Notes under the pieces: generated by a model
Database searches by the model: none
Told to the model about the DNA's origin: nothing
The model's input: the letters and a program-made list of their open reading frames with translations, nothing else
Program-made: the position numbers and the translations under genes
In this document: piece after piece, positions 43,192-52,283 of the stretch
Layout: each line of letters starts with the position of its first letter
Numbering within the stretch: position 1 is the stretch's first letter
DNA from: Flavobacterium sp. WV_118_3
Lineage (GTDB): Bacteria > Bacteroidota > Bacteroidia > Flavobacteriales > Flavobacteriaceae
Direction of reading: 5' to 3'
Length of the DNA: 64,000 nucleotides
Assembly: GCF_039778605.1 (NCBI RefSeq)
Contig: NZ_CP156060.1
Coordinates: 3,562,001-3,626,000 of the forward strand

Positions 43192-43578
43192 TTAACGTTT
43201 CGAGAATTGGAATCTCTTACGAGCTTTCTTCTGACCGAATTTCTTACGCTCAACCATACGAGGATCTCTTGTTAGTAATCCTTCTGGTTTTAAGATTGCT
43301 CTGTTCTCAGCTTCTACTTCACACATAGCTCTTGCGATTGCCATACGTACAGCTTCTGCCTGACCAGTTGTTCCTCCTCCGTATACATTTACTTTGATGT
43401 CAAAATTAGCAGCGTTTTCAGTCATTGCTAATGGTTGCATCACTTTGTACTGTAATGTAGCCGTTGGGAAGTAAGTTGTAAATTCTCTCTTGTTTACCGT
43501 GATGTTTCCAGTTCCTTCTGTAACATATACACGAGCAACAGCGGTTTTTCTTCTACCGATTTTGTGAATAACTCCCAT
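43192..43578 (-). CDS. rpsI: Small ribosomal subunit protein uS9
   Basis: The 128-residue protein has the uS9 hallmarks IGRRKTAVARVYV and GGGTTGQAEAVRMAIARAM, and ends in the basic KKARKRFQFSKR tail that reaches the P-site tRNA anticodon. Its ATG overlaps the rplM stop by one base (TAATG), so the two are translationally coupled. Confidence 0.97.
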   Translation of the reverse strand: MGVIHKIGRRKTAVARVYVTEGTGNITVNKREFTTYFPTATLQYKVMQPLAMTENAANFDIKVNVYGGGTTGQAEAVRMAIARAMCEVEAENRAILKPEGLLTRDPRMVERKKFGQKKARKRFQFSKR

Positions 43579-44033
43579 TACTTTAGATCGTTTAAGTTAA
43601 CGGTTTTAGGTTGTTGTGCATCATGTTTGTGCTCAGTACCTACATATACATTTAAATTGCGGAATAATTGTGCTCCTAATTTGTTTTTAGGCAACATTCC
43701 TTTTACAGCTTTCTCTACTAATAATGCAGGGTTTTTTTGTTGCATTACTTTAGCAGATAAACTTCTTTGACCACCTGGGTAACCTGTGTGACGGATATAC
43801 GTTTTATCCTCAAGTTTGTTACCTGTTAGGTTGATTTTTTCTGCGTTGATAACAATCACGTTATCTCCACAGTCCACGTGCGGTGTATAACTTGGCTTGT
43901 ATTTACCTCTTAATAGCATGGCTACTTTTGAAGCAAAACGACCTAAGTTATGACCTTCAGCATCTACAACGATCCACTCTTTTTGAGCAGTTGCCTTGTT
44001 AGCTGATACTGTCTTGTAGCTTAAATTGTTCAC
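43578..44033 (-). CDS. rplM: Large ribosomal subunit protein uL13
   Basis: A 151-residue protein with EWIVVDAEGHNLGRFASKVA, GDNVIVINAEKI, LEDKTYIRHTGYPGGQRSL and AVKGMLPKNKLG, all diagnostic for uL13. First gene of the rplM-rpsI-rpsB-tsf series, with a consensus promoter and a short hairpin at the predicted 5' end of the message. Confidence 0.97.
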   Translation of the reverse strand: MNNLSYKTVSANKATAQKEWIVVDAEGHNLGRFASKVAMLLRGKYKPSYTPHVDCGDNVIVINAEKINLTGNKLEDKTYIRHTGYPGGQRSLSAKVMQQKNPALLVEKAVKGMLPKNKLGAQLFRNLNVYVGTEHKHDAQQPKTVNLNDLK

Positions 44034-44061
44034 AATAATTTATTTTAATTAAACATTCCAT

Positions 44062-44075
44062 CCCCAATAAAGGGG
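44062..44075 (-). promoter_or_regulatory. 5'-terminal hairpin of the rplM message
   Basis: CCCC and GGGG arms around a 6-base loop begin at the predicted transcription start site. It may stabilise the 5' end or form part of an uL13 leader. Confidence 0.45.
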
Positions 44076-44078
44076 TTG

Positions 44079-44109
44079 CAAAAGTACAAATATTTATTTT
44101 AAATACAAA
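44079..44109 (-). promoter_or_regulatory. Promoter of rplM-rpsI
   Basis: On the minus strand TTTG (44109-44106), a 19-base spacer, then TACTTTTG (44086-44079): an ideal Bacteroidota housekeeping promoter. Confidence 0.75.
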
Positions 44110-44252
44110 TGTCTGTCGAATAATATTTTATCGATTGATAATCAGTTGGGTTATCTGTCATTTTATAACGATTTAAGAGTGTCGTTGTCGATTCAGACGC
44201 TTTTTTTGACCGGATCCGGAAATAGTTATCCTGTTAAATACCGGTTTTGATG

Positions 44253-45563
44253 CTATTCTTTGGTGAAAGTCAGTTTGCTATCGCCCTGTTTTAAAAGTAA
44301 TCCCTTGTCTTTAAAGGTGATTTCAATTCCGGCCGGATCAAAAATGAATTCCGTCGGACTTAACGCATTTAGCGGAAACGGGCTTTGTCCGGTCGCCTGA
44401 CCTTGTAGTTTTCCGTTTTCTACGCGGATCGTTAGTTGTAATGGAATCTGTTTGGAACTGTACACACCTTCATAGCTTTTTAAAAGCTTCGGATCGACCG
44501 CTATGGATTTTAAGTTCGGAAAGCGATACGGGATTTTATAATAAATACTTAGGACGCCCAGTAACAGGTCGTTTTCGTTATAGTTGTTTCCGTTTACGAT
44601 AAGGGAAACCGCCGTTTTATCCGTTGAATGATACGCTACAACCGAACGGAAATCTTCAATAATTCCGTTATGACCTAAAAAGCGTTTGTCGCTAAATGGA
44701 AATTGTAACAATCCTTTGCCGTATCCGTTTTCCATAGCGGTCATTTGTGCCAGTGAAGTGGGTTTGACAATTTTTCCGGTAAAAAGGGCGTTGATAAAAT
44801 CGGTCAGATCGGATGGTGTCGATACTAAGGCACCGGCGGCATTGGCCACGCTTAAATCCCAGGATGGCGTTTTTTTCCATTTGTTACCGGCGAAAGAATA
44901 GGAAAAGGCCTCGTCTTTACCCGGTACGCTCTTTTTAGGGTAATAGGTGTTTTTTAAACCAATTTTGCCAGCAATTCGGGTGGCAACATTATCGCCATAG
45001 TTTTTTCCGGTGATCGATTCGATGATATAACCCAATAAAAGATAATTCGAATTGCTGTATTCGGCTTTAGTGTCGGGTTCGAAAACCGGTTGCGCTGCCG
45101 CGATGCGTTTTAACATGTCGCGTTTGGTTTGCGGCTTGGTTTTATAGGAATCAAAGCTGTTGTCGGTATAGTTGGCGATGCCGCTTTTATGGTTGAGCAG
45201 CATTCCGATGGTAATTGTGTTGGAATTCGGAATTTCAGAATAAAACTTGGATAGTTTGGTGTCTAAGGTCAGTTTTTTTTCTTCAATCAATTGAAAAATG
45301 ATAGCCGCAGTAAAGATTTTGGTAACGGAACCGATTCGGTATTTGGTATTGCTATCGGCTGAGATGTTGTTTTCCACGTCTGCAAAGCCATAATTCTTTT
45401 CAAAAACCACATTTCCGTTTTCCCGCAGACTTATGGCGCCCATAAATTTGTTGTTTTCATGTAAATAGGTTAGCAAACTGTCTATTTTGTTGAAACGCGT
45501 TTTTTCCTGAGCAACGATGGAAAAGGACAGAAGTAGTAGTGAAACGACAATTATTTTTTTCAT
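44253..45563 (-). CDS. Exported serine hydrolase of the beta-lactamase/PBP4-like family
   Basis: From the start at 45563 the protein has 436 residues, a signal peptide (MKKIIVVSLLLLSFSIVAQ) and a class-C-type serine hydrolase domain. It has S79-V-T-K82 (SxxK), Y169-S-N171 (YxN) and HNG in FLGHNGIIEDF in place of KTG. The last ~100 residues form a small beta domain. Members act as D-aminopeptidases, esterases or peptidases; true beta-lactam resistance should not be assumed. The frame has eight extra codons upstream, rejected because they precede the signal peptide. Confidence 0.85.
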   Translation of the reverse strand: MKKIIVVSLLLLSFSIVAQEKTRFNKIDSLLTYLHENNKFMGAISLRENGNVVFEKNYGFADVENNISADSNTKYRIGSVTKIFTAAIIFQLIEEKKLTLDTKLSKFYSEIPNSNTITIGMLLNHKSGIANYTDNSFDSYKTKPQTKRDMLKRIAAAQPVFEPDTKAEYSNSNYLLLGYIIESITGKNYGDNVATRIAGKIGLKNTYYPKKSVPGKDEAFSYSFAGNKWKKTPSWDLSVANAAGALVSTPSDLTDFINALFTGKIVKPTSLAQMTAMENGYGKGLLQFPFSDKRFLGHNGIIEDFRSVVAYHSTDKTAVSLIVNGNNYNENDLLLGVLSIYYKIPYRFPNLKSIAVDPKLLKSYEGVYSSKQIPLQLTIRVENGKLQGQATGQSPFPLNALSPTEFIFDPAGIEITFKDKGLLLKQGDSKLTFTKE

Positions 45564-45613
45564 AGAAAACGGACTTTTAGTTATCATAAATAACGTCCGA
45601 AAGTTACCAAAAA

Positions 45614-46276
45614 TTATTGGCTTCCGATTTCAAAAATATAATTCTGTTCCCGAAACACTTTTGCAGTGCGAACAACTTGCATCCGAAGCGCATTCCGGGT
45701 GGCGATGGATTGGATGGTATCACAATCGCAATCTTCCGAAAGGATCATATAGATTTTGTTGGTTTCGGTACAATATTTCGGGAGTTCTGCGAATAGTTTT
45801 TCAAAGTAATCAAAGTTTTCACCACAAAACCAGGCCCTTTCAGCGGTGTTTTGAGGCGTTTTTGGATAATAAGGAGGATTGATCACGATATAATCGAATT
45901 GCCGATCCGATAATTCCTGAAACAAATCGGAATAAATGACAGATAAAGTTACCTGATTGGTGATCGCATTTTTTTGGAGTGCTTCAAGTGCCGTTTCGTT
46001 AATGTCGGAAGCGGTCACCTGTGCGCCTTTTTGGGCGGCCAGTATGGAAATGATACCACAGCCGCAACCCAGTTCGAGGAAGGTTTTGTTTTGCAACGGA
46101 AGCGGCTCGATAAATTCTAACAGCAGTTTGGTGCTGATCGTAATAAAAGGCGGAAACACACCCGGTTCTACACGAACACGAATGTTTTTATAGCGATAGT
46201 TCCGCGGTTTCGACAAATAGATCGCACTGGCTTTTTGCAAAAACGGACTGACGATGTGTTGGATCAGTTTTCTCAT
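45614..46276 (-). CDS. SAM-dependent methyltransferase (HemK-like, NPPY motif)
   Basis: The 220-residue enzyme has motif I LELGCGCGIISILAA, the acidic loop ASDINETALEAL and the catalytic-loop NPPYYPKT, as in N5-glutamine and amino-group methyltransferases. The target is unknown; the NPPY motif points to methylation of a nitrogen on a planar amide or amine. Its first base overlaps the stop of the radical SAM gene, so it appears to be the last member of that operon and a candidate tailoring enzyme. Confidence 0.82.
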   Translation of the reverse strand: MRKLIQHIVSPFLQKASAIYLSKPRNYRYKNIRVRVEPGVFPPFITISTKLLLEFIEPLPLQNKTFLELGCGCGIISILAAQKGAQVTASDINETALEALQKNAITNQVTLSVIYSDLFQELSDRQFDYIVINPPYYPKTPQNTAERAWFCGENFDYFEKLFAELPKYCTETNKIYMILSEDCDCDTIQSIATRNALRMQVVRTAKVFREQNYIFEIGSQ

Positions 46277-47799
46277 TATTCCGAATAAAAACCTTCGATT
46301 TCGGGTTGACGGTAGCGCCAGATTTTATGCAAAGCTTTGATCTCATATGGATACTGATAAATTCCGGTTTTATAACGTAATCCCGACAGGGTTTGTAATA
46401 GTGTTTTTTTAAATCCTCTGATCCGGAAATCGGATACCGTAGGATAATAGCCGTTTAAAACCGTTTCGAAGTTTTTGATCGTATCGATCATATAGGGTTT
46501 TAACCACGGCGTAATCGGGTTTTTTCGAAGGTCGAAGTTTTCCCAGCTGGGCGAAATCCAGTCTTCCAATTGCGTAGGAAATGAAAATCCGGCATCCAGA
46601 ATTTGCTGGTACAGTTCCGATCCTTCGGTTGGAACCGGACTATATAAATAAATGATAATTTCGGATTTCGGGTTGATCGTTTTGATTTCGCGGATAAAGT
46701 TAATATCCCATAAAATCTGATCGTATACTTCTTTTTCGGTCGCAGCCGGCATACCCAGTACAAAGGATAACTCCGGAACAATGTCGACGTTTTTCATCCG
46801 TAACACAAAATCTTTGATCATTTGTCCGGATTGCGTACCGCCTTTGTTCATTTGTTTTAAAATGGCATCGTTTCCGGTTTCGGCACCTAAAAAGATCATT
46901 TTGCAACCGGCTTTGCGCATCAGTCGGAGTTCGTCGTCCGAATACATATTGATCGTGTCAATACGACCTTCACCCCAATAACTGATGTTGTCGTTTAGGA
47001 TTAGTTCTGAAAATTCCAACACTCTTTTTTTCGACGTAAAAAAATTATTGTCGTGAAATTCGATCGCGTCAATGTTATAGGTGTCTTTAAAATAGCGTAC
47101 ATCTTCGTAAATCCGTGCAGCCGACATGCCTTTCCAACGGGCATTGTAAATCGGAACAACCGCACAAAACGAACAGCTAAACGGACAACCCATGCTGGAA
47201 TGATAGGAAAGCGTTTTCGATCCCATAAAAGTTTTGGCCAGGTAGTTGCGTACCGGGTAAAACTGGTTTAGGTATTCGTAGGGGAACTTTGGTAGCGTAT
47301 CCTGATCCAATAAGGCTTCGGTTGCGGTTTTGGTTATCGTACCGTCCGCTTTTTTATAAATCAGGTTTTTGATTAAAACGATGCTTTCGGGTTCGTTGTT
47401 TTCCAAGGCAGCTAAAAGCGATGGAAAGGTTTTGTCGCCGGGACCATTGATAATATAATCCACATAACCGGAATCCAAAGCGACTTTATATTGATTGGAC
47501 GCAAAATAACCACCCCATATGGTTGTGATTTGCGGAAACTGTTGTTTTATTTTTTTGGTAAATGGAATGGCTTGTTTCAATTGCGGACCGGGCATAACCG
47601 TAGAACCAAAGTATTTGAATTCGCCTGTCGAAAGATAACGTTCGATGGTTTGCCACGGATCGGTTTCCAGATTGCCATCTACAAAAACATAGTCGTAATG
47701 CCCATGAATAGAGGCGCCTACCTGTAAAATGGAATTCGGTATCCGGTGCTTACTATTGGCACTTCGGGGATTGAATAATATAACCTTGTTCGTATTCAT
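46276..47799 (-). CDS. Radical SAM protein with N-terminal B12-binding-like domain (A)
   Basis: The 507-residue protein has a Rossmann-like N-terminal domain (residues 1-~165, with TTIWGGYFAS and YIINGPGDKTFPSLL). A radical SAM barrel follows with C205-x3-C209-x2-C212 (CPFSCSFC) and continues with DAIEFHDNNFF, GAETGNDAILKQMNKGG and PELSFVLGMP. The layout is that of the BchE/HpnJ-like class. The cobalamin-binding DxHxxG motif is not visible, so base-off B12 binding is doubtful. It lies between the flippase-like gene and the methyltransferase and is probably a modifying enzyme for the product of this locus. Confidence 0.85.
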   Translation of the reverse strand: MNTNKVILFNPRSANSKHRIPNSILQVGASIHGHYDYVFVDGNLETDPWQTIERYLSTGEFKYFGSTVMPGPQLKQAIPFTKKIKQQFPQITTIWGGYFASNQYKVALDSGYVDYIINGPGDKTFPSLLAALENNEPESIVLIKNLIYKKADGTITKTATEALLDQDTLPKFPYEYLNQFYPVRNYLAKTFMGSKTLSYHSSMGCPFSCSFCAVVPIYNARWKGMSAARIYEDVRYFKDTYNIDAIEFHDNNFFTSKKRVLEFSELILNDNISYWGEGRIDTINMYSDDELRLMRKAGCKMIFLGAETGNDAILKQMNKGGTQSGQMIKDFVLRMKNVDIVPELSFVLGMPAATEKEVYDQILWDINFIREIKTINPKSEIIIYLYSPVPTEGSELYQQILDAGFSFPTQLEDWISPSWENFDLRKNPITPWLKPYMIDTIKNFETVLNGYYPTVSDFRIRGFKKTLLQTLSGLRYKTGIYQYPYEIKALHKIWRYRQPEIEGFYSE

Positions 47800-47800
47800 G

Positions 47801-48964
47801 TTATCGCAATAACGAGGGTTTTGAGGTAAGTACTAATTGAACCAGTTGTGCTATGGCGGCACCCAATAAAGCGCCACTCATTCCATAGTTTAAATATACT
47901 AATATTGTTGATAGTATAGCATTGATCAACGTTCCGGTGAGTAAAATTTTTATAACGGTTTTTTCCTGATGATTCCGAAAGAGTTCCACAATTTTGATAC
48001 CATAAATAAACGAAGGGTATACATATAGGAAAGCAATCGTGTAAAACCAAATGGAAAGGCTGGTTTTTAGGTAGTACATCGTGATCAAATGGATGATCAA
48101 TAAGCCGATTGGGACCAGGAATAATCCCAGCAAGCTTAGTTGTTTTTGAATTTGACCCACAACCGACGTGGTATTCCGGTATATGTTTTTGGTAAACGGG
48201 GTATAAATAAATGCTGCAACCGACATGGCAAAAACCAGCAGACTATTGAGTACCTGATAATTGGCAACAATGGTTCGGTTTTCGAAATAGTCGATGATAT
48301 ATAAGTCGATTTTTGAAGTGAAAAAGCCCAAAACCGACAATAAAAAGAATGGAAAAGCCTGTTTGTAATAGGAAAAGTCCATTTTGATATTCCCGGAAGA
48401 TAGGTATTTTTGAAACAATACAAAATAACCGGTGCCGCGGATAAACTGGTAAAAACTGTAATTAACCAACAACGAATAAATCCCGAAATCGTCTTTTAGC
48501 CAATAGAAAGGAAACAGGAATACCAAAAAACTAATGACTTCGATCGCTATGGAGGCGTTGAATTTCTTTTCGTAAATGACCAATGCTTCGGTGGAATGAT
48601 TAAAATAGCGTCCCAATAACCATATAAAAATGTAAAATGTATAGGTAACCGGAAAAAAACAGAGGCTTCCAATCGAAAATAGAAAGACTAAAGGCAAACG
48701 GGTAAACAGTATTCGGGAATAGTTCTTTTTGATTCTATTCGGAAGCATACTAAACAACCGCAAGACATATTCTTTATTTCCCCAGTTGATCACCTGAATG
48801 GCAAACAGCGTATACAACAAAATCGAAACAAATGCACCCCAGATTTCTTTTTGCGCAAAATGAATCACCAAAAATGGAATAGCCATACCAAAGGCCGATA
48901 CGATGATTTGGCGTAGCGTATTGCTCGAAATATGTGCAATTCGGTTGTAATGGTTTGCTCTCAA
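47801..48964 (-). CDS. Membrane flippase-like protein (MOP superfamily, Wzx-like)
   Basis: The 387-residue protein has about ten hydrophobic helices, TSKIDLYIIDYF and a repeated two-half layout, as in oligosaccharide flippases of the MOP superfamily. It is shorter than the usual 12-14 helix members. By context it may move a lipid-linked glycan made by the neighbouring glycosyltransferases. It overlaps the GT87 gene by four bases and leaves one base to the radical SAM gene. Confidence 0.68.
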   Translation of the reverse strand: MRANHYNRIAHISSNTLRQIIVSAFGMAIPFLVIHFAQKEIWGAFVSILLYTLFAIQVINWGNKEYVLRLFSMLPNRIKKNYSRILFTRLPLVFLFSIGSLCFFPVTYTFYIFIWLLGRYFNHSTEALVIYEKKFNASIAIEVISFLVFLFPFYWLKDDFGIYSLLVNYSFYQFIRGTGYFVLFQKYLSSGNIKMDFSYYKQAFPFFLLSVLGFFTSKIDLYIIDYFENRTIVANYQVLNSLLVFAMSVAAFIYTPFTKNIYRNTTSVVGQIQKQLSLLGLFLVPIGLLIIHLITMYYLKTSLSIWFYTIAFLYVYPSFIYGIKIVELFRNHQEKTVIKILLTGTLINAILSTILVYLNYGMSGALLGAAIAQLVQLVLTSKPSLLR

Positions 48965-50529
48965 TGGACTGTGTTTTTTCGCAAGGTATAAAATCCGATA
49001 CCACGGCCGTAATCCGATAAGTACAGGATCGTTTTGTTCTTTAATACGATGGCTTTTTGTTTGTGATCACTGCCAACGGTTTGTTGTTGTCCGTTATAAA
49101 AAATCTGGTTGTTTTGGATAACCGCTTCGGCTATTTTTACCTCGGGAAGAGGAAGAACCGCCGAATGGGTTCCGTTTTCATTCCGGTAAAAATAACGGAG
49201 TTCGTTGCCGGAAATGGTATAATCATAAAGCAATATCGGACTGTCTTTTGGAAGAAGTGCTTTGCTGTTTTCGGATGGTTTGGAATAGGAACCAACAAAA
49301 CCAATCGGTATGATAATTAACGGAAGTAACAGCATTCCTTTTGGAGAAATGGTTTTGCGCTCGGGAAAGAGAAACAGTACAAAAAAGAACAATAGACCTG
49401 CTAGTCGGATATAGGAAAACGGGAATGCTTTGGTTAAAAATAGTGATAACGGAGCATTGCAGATCGCGAATAGTACTATAAATAGGGTGATTTTTGTATA
49501 AGACGGTAGGCGTTCTTTTGCCAGAAAAATAAAAGGAAATAGCAATACAATAAACGTATAGGTACTTCCGTAGGGCGACAGTAGTATGGCAGCGATGATC
49601 CAATAGGAAAAAGCAAACAGTTTATCGTGGTTTTGGGAAACGAAAAATCCGATATAAAGCAGACTCAGTTTAAAAGTGATCCATACGATTTGAAAAAATA
49701 GCGGACTGTTCCATAACGGATTTGGATTTTCGATCGGATCGAAAAGCAATAGTCGTTTGGTAAACATATAAAACGACTGGTAATTGTCGACAAAAGCGGT
49801 AGCGATTTCACCATTCGAAGCTTTCGGAAATACGTCTTTTAAAAAGAAAACCCAGATTTCAAATCCGCTTATGGCAACCGACAGTAATGTCAAACCTGCG
49901 CAAACTCCGATCAGATATAGAGCGGCTTTAAATTTTTTTCGAAAGAGTAAAAATAAGATCAATAGTACGGGGAATATTTTTAAAAGAATGGCAATACCCC
50001 AAAACAGACTCATCCGGAAAAACTGCTTTTTTTCGTACGCCAGCCAGCCTTCAGCCAACAAAAAGAAAAGTAAAAAATACAATTGTCCGAACAACAGGTT
50101 GTTTTTGATCGGAATAAAAAAGAGAAACGGCACCAAAACCAGATAGATCGGTTGGATGGAATAGTACTGGAAGATCCGCCTCAGACTATAAAGAAACAGC
50201 ACACTGCTGATCAGATTGAATATAATTTTAGCCGTATACGGATCAAGAATGTGAAACGGATAAAAAAACAGTGCTAAAAACGGTGTGTTGGGTGCGAAAC
50301 TGGTAAAAACGGACGTATAACCCAAGGCCGAAATCTTTTCATTAAAAATAGCCGGGAAATACAAATCGGAGGTAAAATGACCTTCCGAAAGAAAATAGCT
50401 GCCAAAATAGTAATTCGCAAAATCATGTAAGACGAAACCACTCGCCTGATAGAGGTAAAAACCACACAGTGTAATTATCGGAAGCAAAGGATAATAGGTT
50501 TCGAACAGTTTTCTCATAATCCGGAACAT
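48961..50529 (-). CDS. GT87-like (DUF2029) polyprenol-dependent membrane glycosyltransferase
   Basis: A 522-residue integral membrane protein with about ten helices. Features consistent with GT87 are an early periplasmic loop after helix 1 (FANYYFGSYFLSEG), NNLLFGQLYFLLFFLLAEGW and FWGIAILLKIFP. A C-terminal ~80-residue soluble beta domain is also present. GT87 members use polyprenyl-phosphate sugars on the outer side of the membrane. A start four codons downstream (50517, MRKLF) is equally possible. First gene of the operon GT87-flippase-radical SAM-methyltransferase. Confidence 0.75.
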   Translation of the reverse strand: MFRIMRKLFETYYPLLPIITLCGFYLYQASGFVLHDFANYYFGSYFLSEGHFTSDLYFPAIFNEKISALGYTSVFTSFAPNTPFLALFFYPFHILDPYTAKIIFNLISSVLFLYSLRRIFQYYSIQPIYLVLVPFLFFIPIKNNLLFGQLYFLLFFLLAEGWLAYEKKQFFRMSLFWGIAILLKIFPVLLILFLLFRKKFKAALYLIGVCAGLTLLSVAISGFEIWVFFLKDVFPKASNGEIATAFVDNYQSFYMFTKRLLLFDPIENPNPLWNSPLFFQIVWITFKLSLLYIGFFVSQNHDKLFAFSYWIIAAILLSPYGSTYTFIVLLFPFIFLAKERLPSYTKITLFIVLFAICNAPLSLFLTKAFPFSYIRLAGLLFFFVLFLFPERKTISPKGMLLLPLIIIPIGFVGSYSKPSENSKALLPKDSPILLYDYTISGNELRYFYRNENGTHSAVLPLPEVKIAEAVIQNNQIFYNGQQQTVGSDHKQKAIVLKNKTILYLSDYGRGIGFYTLRKNTVH

Positions 50530-50853
50530 AAACAGCCTGTTTTTGCAGGACTTAGTTCAAAGATACGCGAAAACCCTTAATCTGTACACAACGAATAATG
50601 TGATCTATTAAACAGGTTGTTCGTTATTAAAAAAATATCCTCTTTACTGTTAAACTGCAAAACCCGACTTGTATTTATGCTACTTTTTAAAGTTTTATAA
50701 GAATAAAGTAGTATTTTTCCACTCAAAAGTTGAAAGAAAAATAACACTTTTTTAGTTGCAGGTTTTAGAATTGGTATTGTGTTTCGAAAATGAACGACAG
50801 GACACTGAGAAACCTGCAGTTTTGGTCTTTGACCTTTAAATCCTAATTGAGAT
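50530..50853. other. 324-base intergenic region with hairpins and a duplicated segment
   Basis: It separates two divergent transcripts. It holds a CTACTTT/AAAGTAG inverted repeat (50680-50711), a longer-range TGCAGGTTT/AAACCTGCA pair (50757-50818), and the duplicated segment listed separately. No consensus promoter was found for either direction. Confidence 0.6.
50790..50839 (+). pseudogene. Duplicated 5' fragment of the gene at 51069
   Basis: Bases 50805-50834 match 51094-51123 at 24 of 30 positions. Read in the corresponding frame they encode TEKPAVLVFDL then a stop, against PEKPAVLVFHL in the intact gene; most differences are silent. Both segments follow an ATGAACGA, but about 10 bases are missing here, which breaks the frame. 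It looks like a decayed paralogue start. Confidence 0.5.
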
Positions 50854-51057
50854 ATGGCCTATTTATACGATGTAAAAGTAAAATCGATTGATGTCGCAAA
50901 CAAAATAGCGATTTTAGATATAGACACGATTCATCCGGACGCGATGTATTTTAGTAACAATCTGGCGTTTGCGATTCGCCTGATCCGGGACGCGGCTTTG
51001 GGAGCAAGCGAATTCAACGTAAATGACAGCGCGAAAGCCGTGAGATTTGGTGCTTAA
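50854..51057 (+). CDS. Hypothetical protein (67 residues)
   Basis: A small soluble protein beginning MAYLYDVKVKSIDVANKIAI, with an acidic stretch LDIDTIHPDA and a helical second half. I do not recognise it. It is followed after 11 bases by the 146-residue gene, so the two may form one transcript. This pair runs opposite to the glycan genes on both sides. A complete frame with a plausible start supports it being real, but without homology this is uncertain. Confidence 0.6.
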   Translation: MAYLYDVKVKSIDVANKIAILDIDTIHPDAMYFSNNLAFAIRLIRDAALGASEFNVNDSAKAVRFGA

Positions 51058-51068
51058 CAAAAATAGAG

Positions 51069-51509
51069 ATGAACGAAAATTTACAACATAACCCCGAGAA
51101 ACCCGCAGTATTGGTTTTTCATCTATCGGAATTCTTTCAAACGTATGGGATCTCGATTGCAAACCTCTCCCAAACGGTTTATGATTCCCCTTTCTATATC
51201 TACGATCGATCCTTTAAAGATAGAGACCTGAAATTTGTGGATGAAAAGCCCATAAACGATGAAGATTGTGATGCCGGTTTTGCAATCCTTAAGGCCATTT
51301 GGAACGAATATGTAGGGAAAGCGAAAACACCCGGTTTTTCTCGTGTTTTTAAAATCATGACCGACCTTGATACCGATGATTTCTATATCGAGTCACGATA
51401 CGGTTTTGTTCCCGGTTATGATATGGATTCTGCAATTGCGACCATCACCCAACAAAATTTTGAGGTAATCCGATGGGATGAATTTTGGAATCAGGATAGT
51501 GAAGAATAA
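51069..51509 (+). CDS. Hypothetical protein (146 residues)
   Basis: A soluble, acidic protein without signal or membrane segments. It includes KPAVLVFHLSEFFQTYG, an acidic PINDEDCDAGF stretch and TDLDTDDFYIESRYGF. No family is recognised. A partial copy of its 5' end lies upstream of the previous gene. It is convergent with the GT2 gene (26-base gap). Possible roles, such as a toxin-immunity partner or a small regulator, cannot be supported. Confidence 0.65.
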   Translation: MNENLQHNPEKPAVLVFHLSEFFQTYGISIANLSQTVYDSPFYIYDRSFKDRDLKFVDEKPINDEDCDAGFAILKAIWNEYVGKAKTPGFSRVFKIMTDLDTDDFYIESRYGFVPGYDMDSAIATITQQNFEVIRWDEFWNQDSEE

Positions 51510-51535
51510 GGGTTGACTTCAGATTGTTTCCTTTT

Positions 51536-52282
51536 TTATGATTTGGAAAATAAGGCAAAATGAAACAAGTTGGTTTTTTGTAGCGCATAACGCAACGAGA
51601 CGCGTAAAACACCCAATCCGTACACAATACTGCGTTGGAGGTTGATCGAAGAAGCATCTTCAAAATAATGTGTTGGACACGAAACTTCGCCAATCCGGGC
51701 GTCGTGATAGCAAAATTGCGCCAGTATTTCGTTGTCGAATACAAAATCGTCGGAATTGTTTTCAAAGTCGATCTGTTGCAAAACGGAGGCTTTAAAGCAA
51801 CGGTAACCCGTATGGTATTCGGATAATTTCTGATTCATCATCAGATTTTGAAATAACGTCAGCATACGGTTGGCGATATATTTGTAAACCGGCATGCCGT
51901 TTTTTAAGGCGCCTTTGCCTAGTATTCGTGAACCCAATACCACGTCATATAAATCGCTTACCACCAGATGTACCATCGATGGAATCAGTTTGGGTGTATA
52001 TTGATAATCCGGATGCAACATGATGATAATATCGGCGTTTAATTCAAGGGCTTTTTGATAACAGCTTTTCTGATTGGCGCCGTAACCTTTGTTGCGGTCA
52101 TGGGCAATGATATGTTCAATACCCAGTTCCCGTGCAATCCGAATCGTATCGTCTTTGCTAAAATCATCGGTCAGGATGACGTCATCGACGATGTCGAAAG
52201 GAATTTCGTTATACGTCTTTTCTATGGTTTTACCGGCATTATAAGCCGGAAGTACGACTACTATTTTTTGATTGTATACCAT
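51536..52282 (-). CDS. Family 2 glycosyltransferase (polyprenol-phosphate sugar synthase-like)
   Basis: The 248-residue GT-A enzyme has VVVLPAYNAGKTIEKTYNEI, the nucleotide-binding ILTDDFSKDDT, the metal-binding motif HPDYQ in IIIMLHPDYQYTP, and DNEILAQFCYHDARIGEV. It resembles dolichol-phosphate mannosyltransferases, which charge a polyprenyl phosphate with a sugar. The neighbouring GT-C and GT87-like enzymes need exactly that kind of donor. The sugar is unknown. Last gene of the seven-gene operon that starts at 59410. Confidence 0.87.
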   Translation of the reverse strand: MVYNQKIVVVLPAYNAGKTIEKTYNEIPFDIVDDVILTDDFSKDDTIRIARELGIEHIIAHDRNKGYGANQKSCYQKALELNADIIIMLHPDYQYTPKLIPSMVHLVVSDLYDVVLGSRILGKGALKNGMPVYKYIANRMLTLFQNLMMNQKLSEYHTGYRCFKASVLQQIDFENNSDDFVFDNEILAQFCYHDARIGEVSCPTHYFEDASSINLQRSIVYGLGVLRVSLRYALQKTNLFHFALFSKS

Positions 52283-52283
52283 A

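Noticed and set aside
44253..45563. Antibiotic-resistance beta-lactamase
   Set aside because: The protein has the class C-like fold motifs shared by many esterases and peptidases, with HNG in place of KTG; resistance cannot be claimed.
50790..50846. An 18-codon ORF starting at ATG 50790
   Set aside because: The other frame of the same stretch preserves a peptide of the downstream gene, so the ATG frame looks like a by-product of a small deletion.
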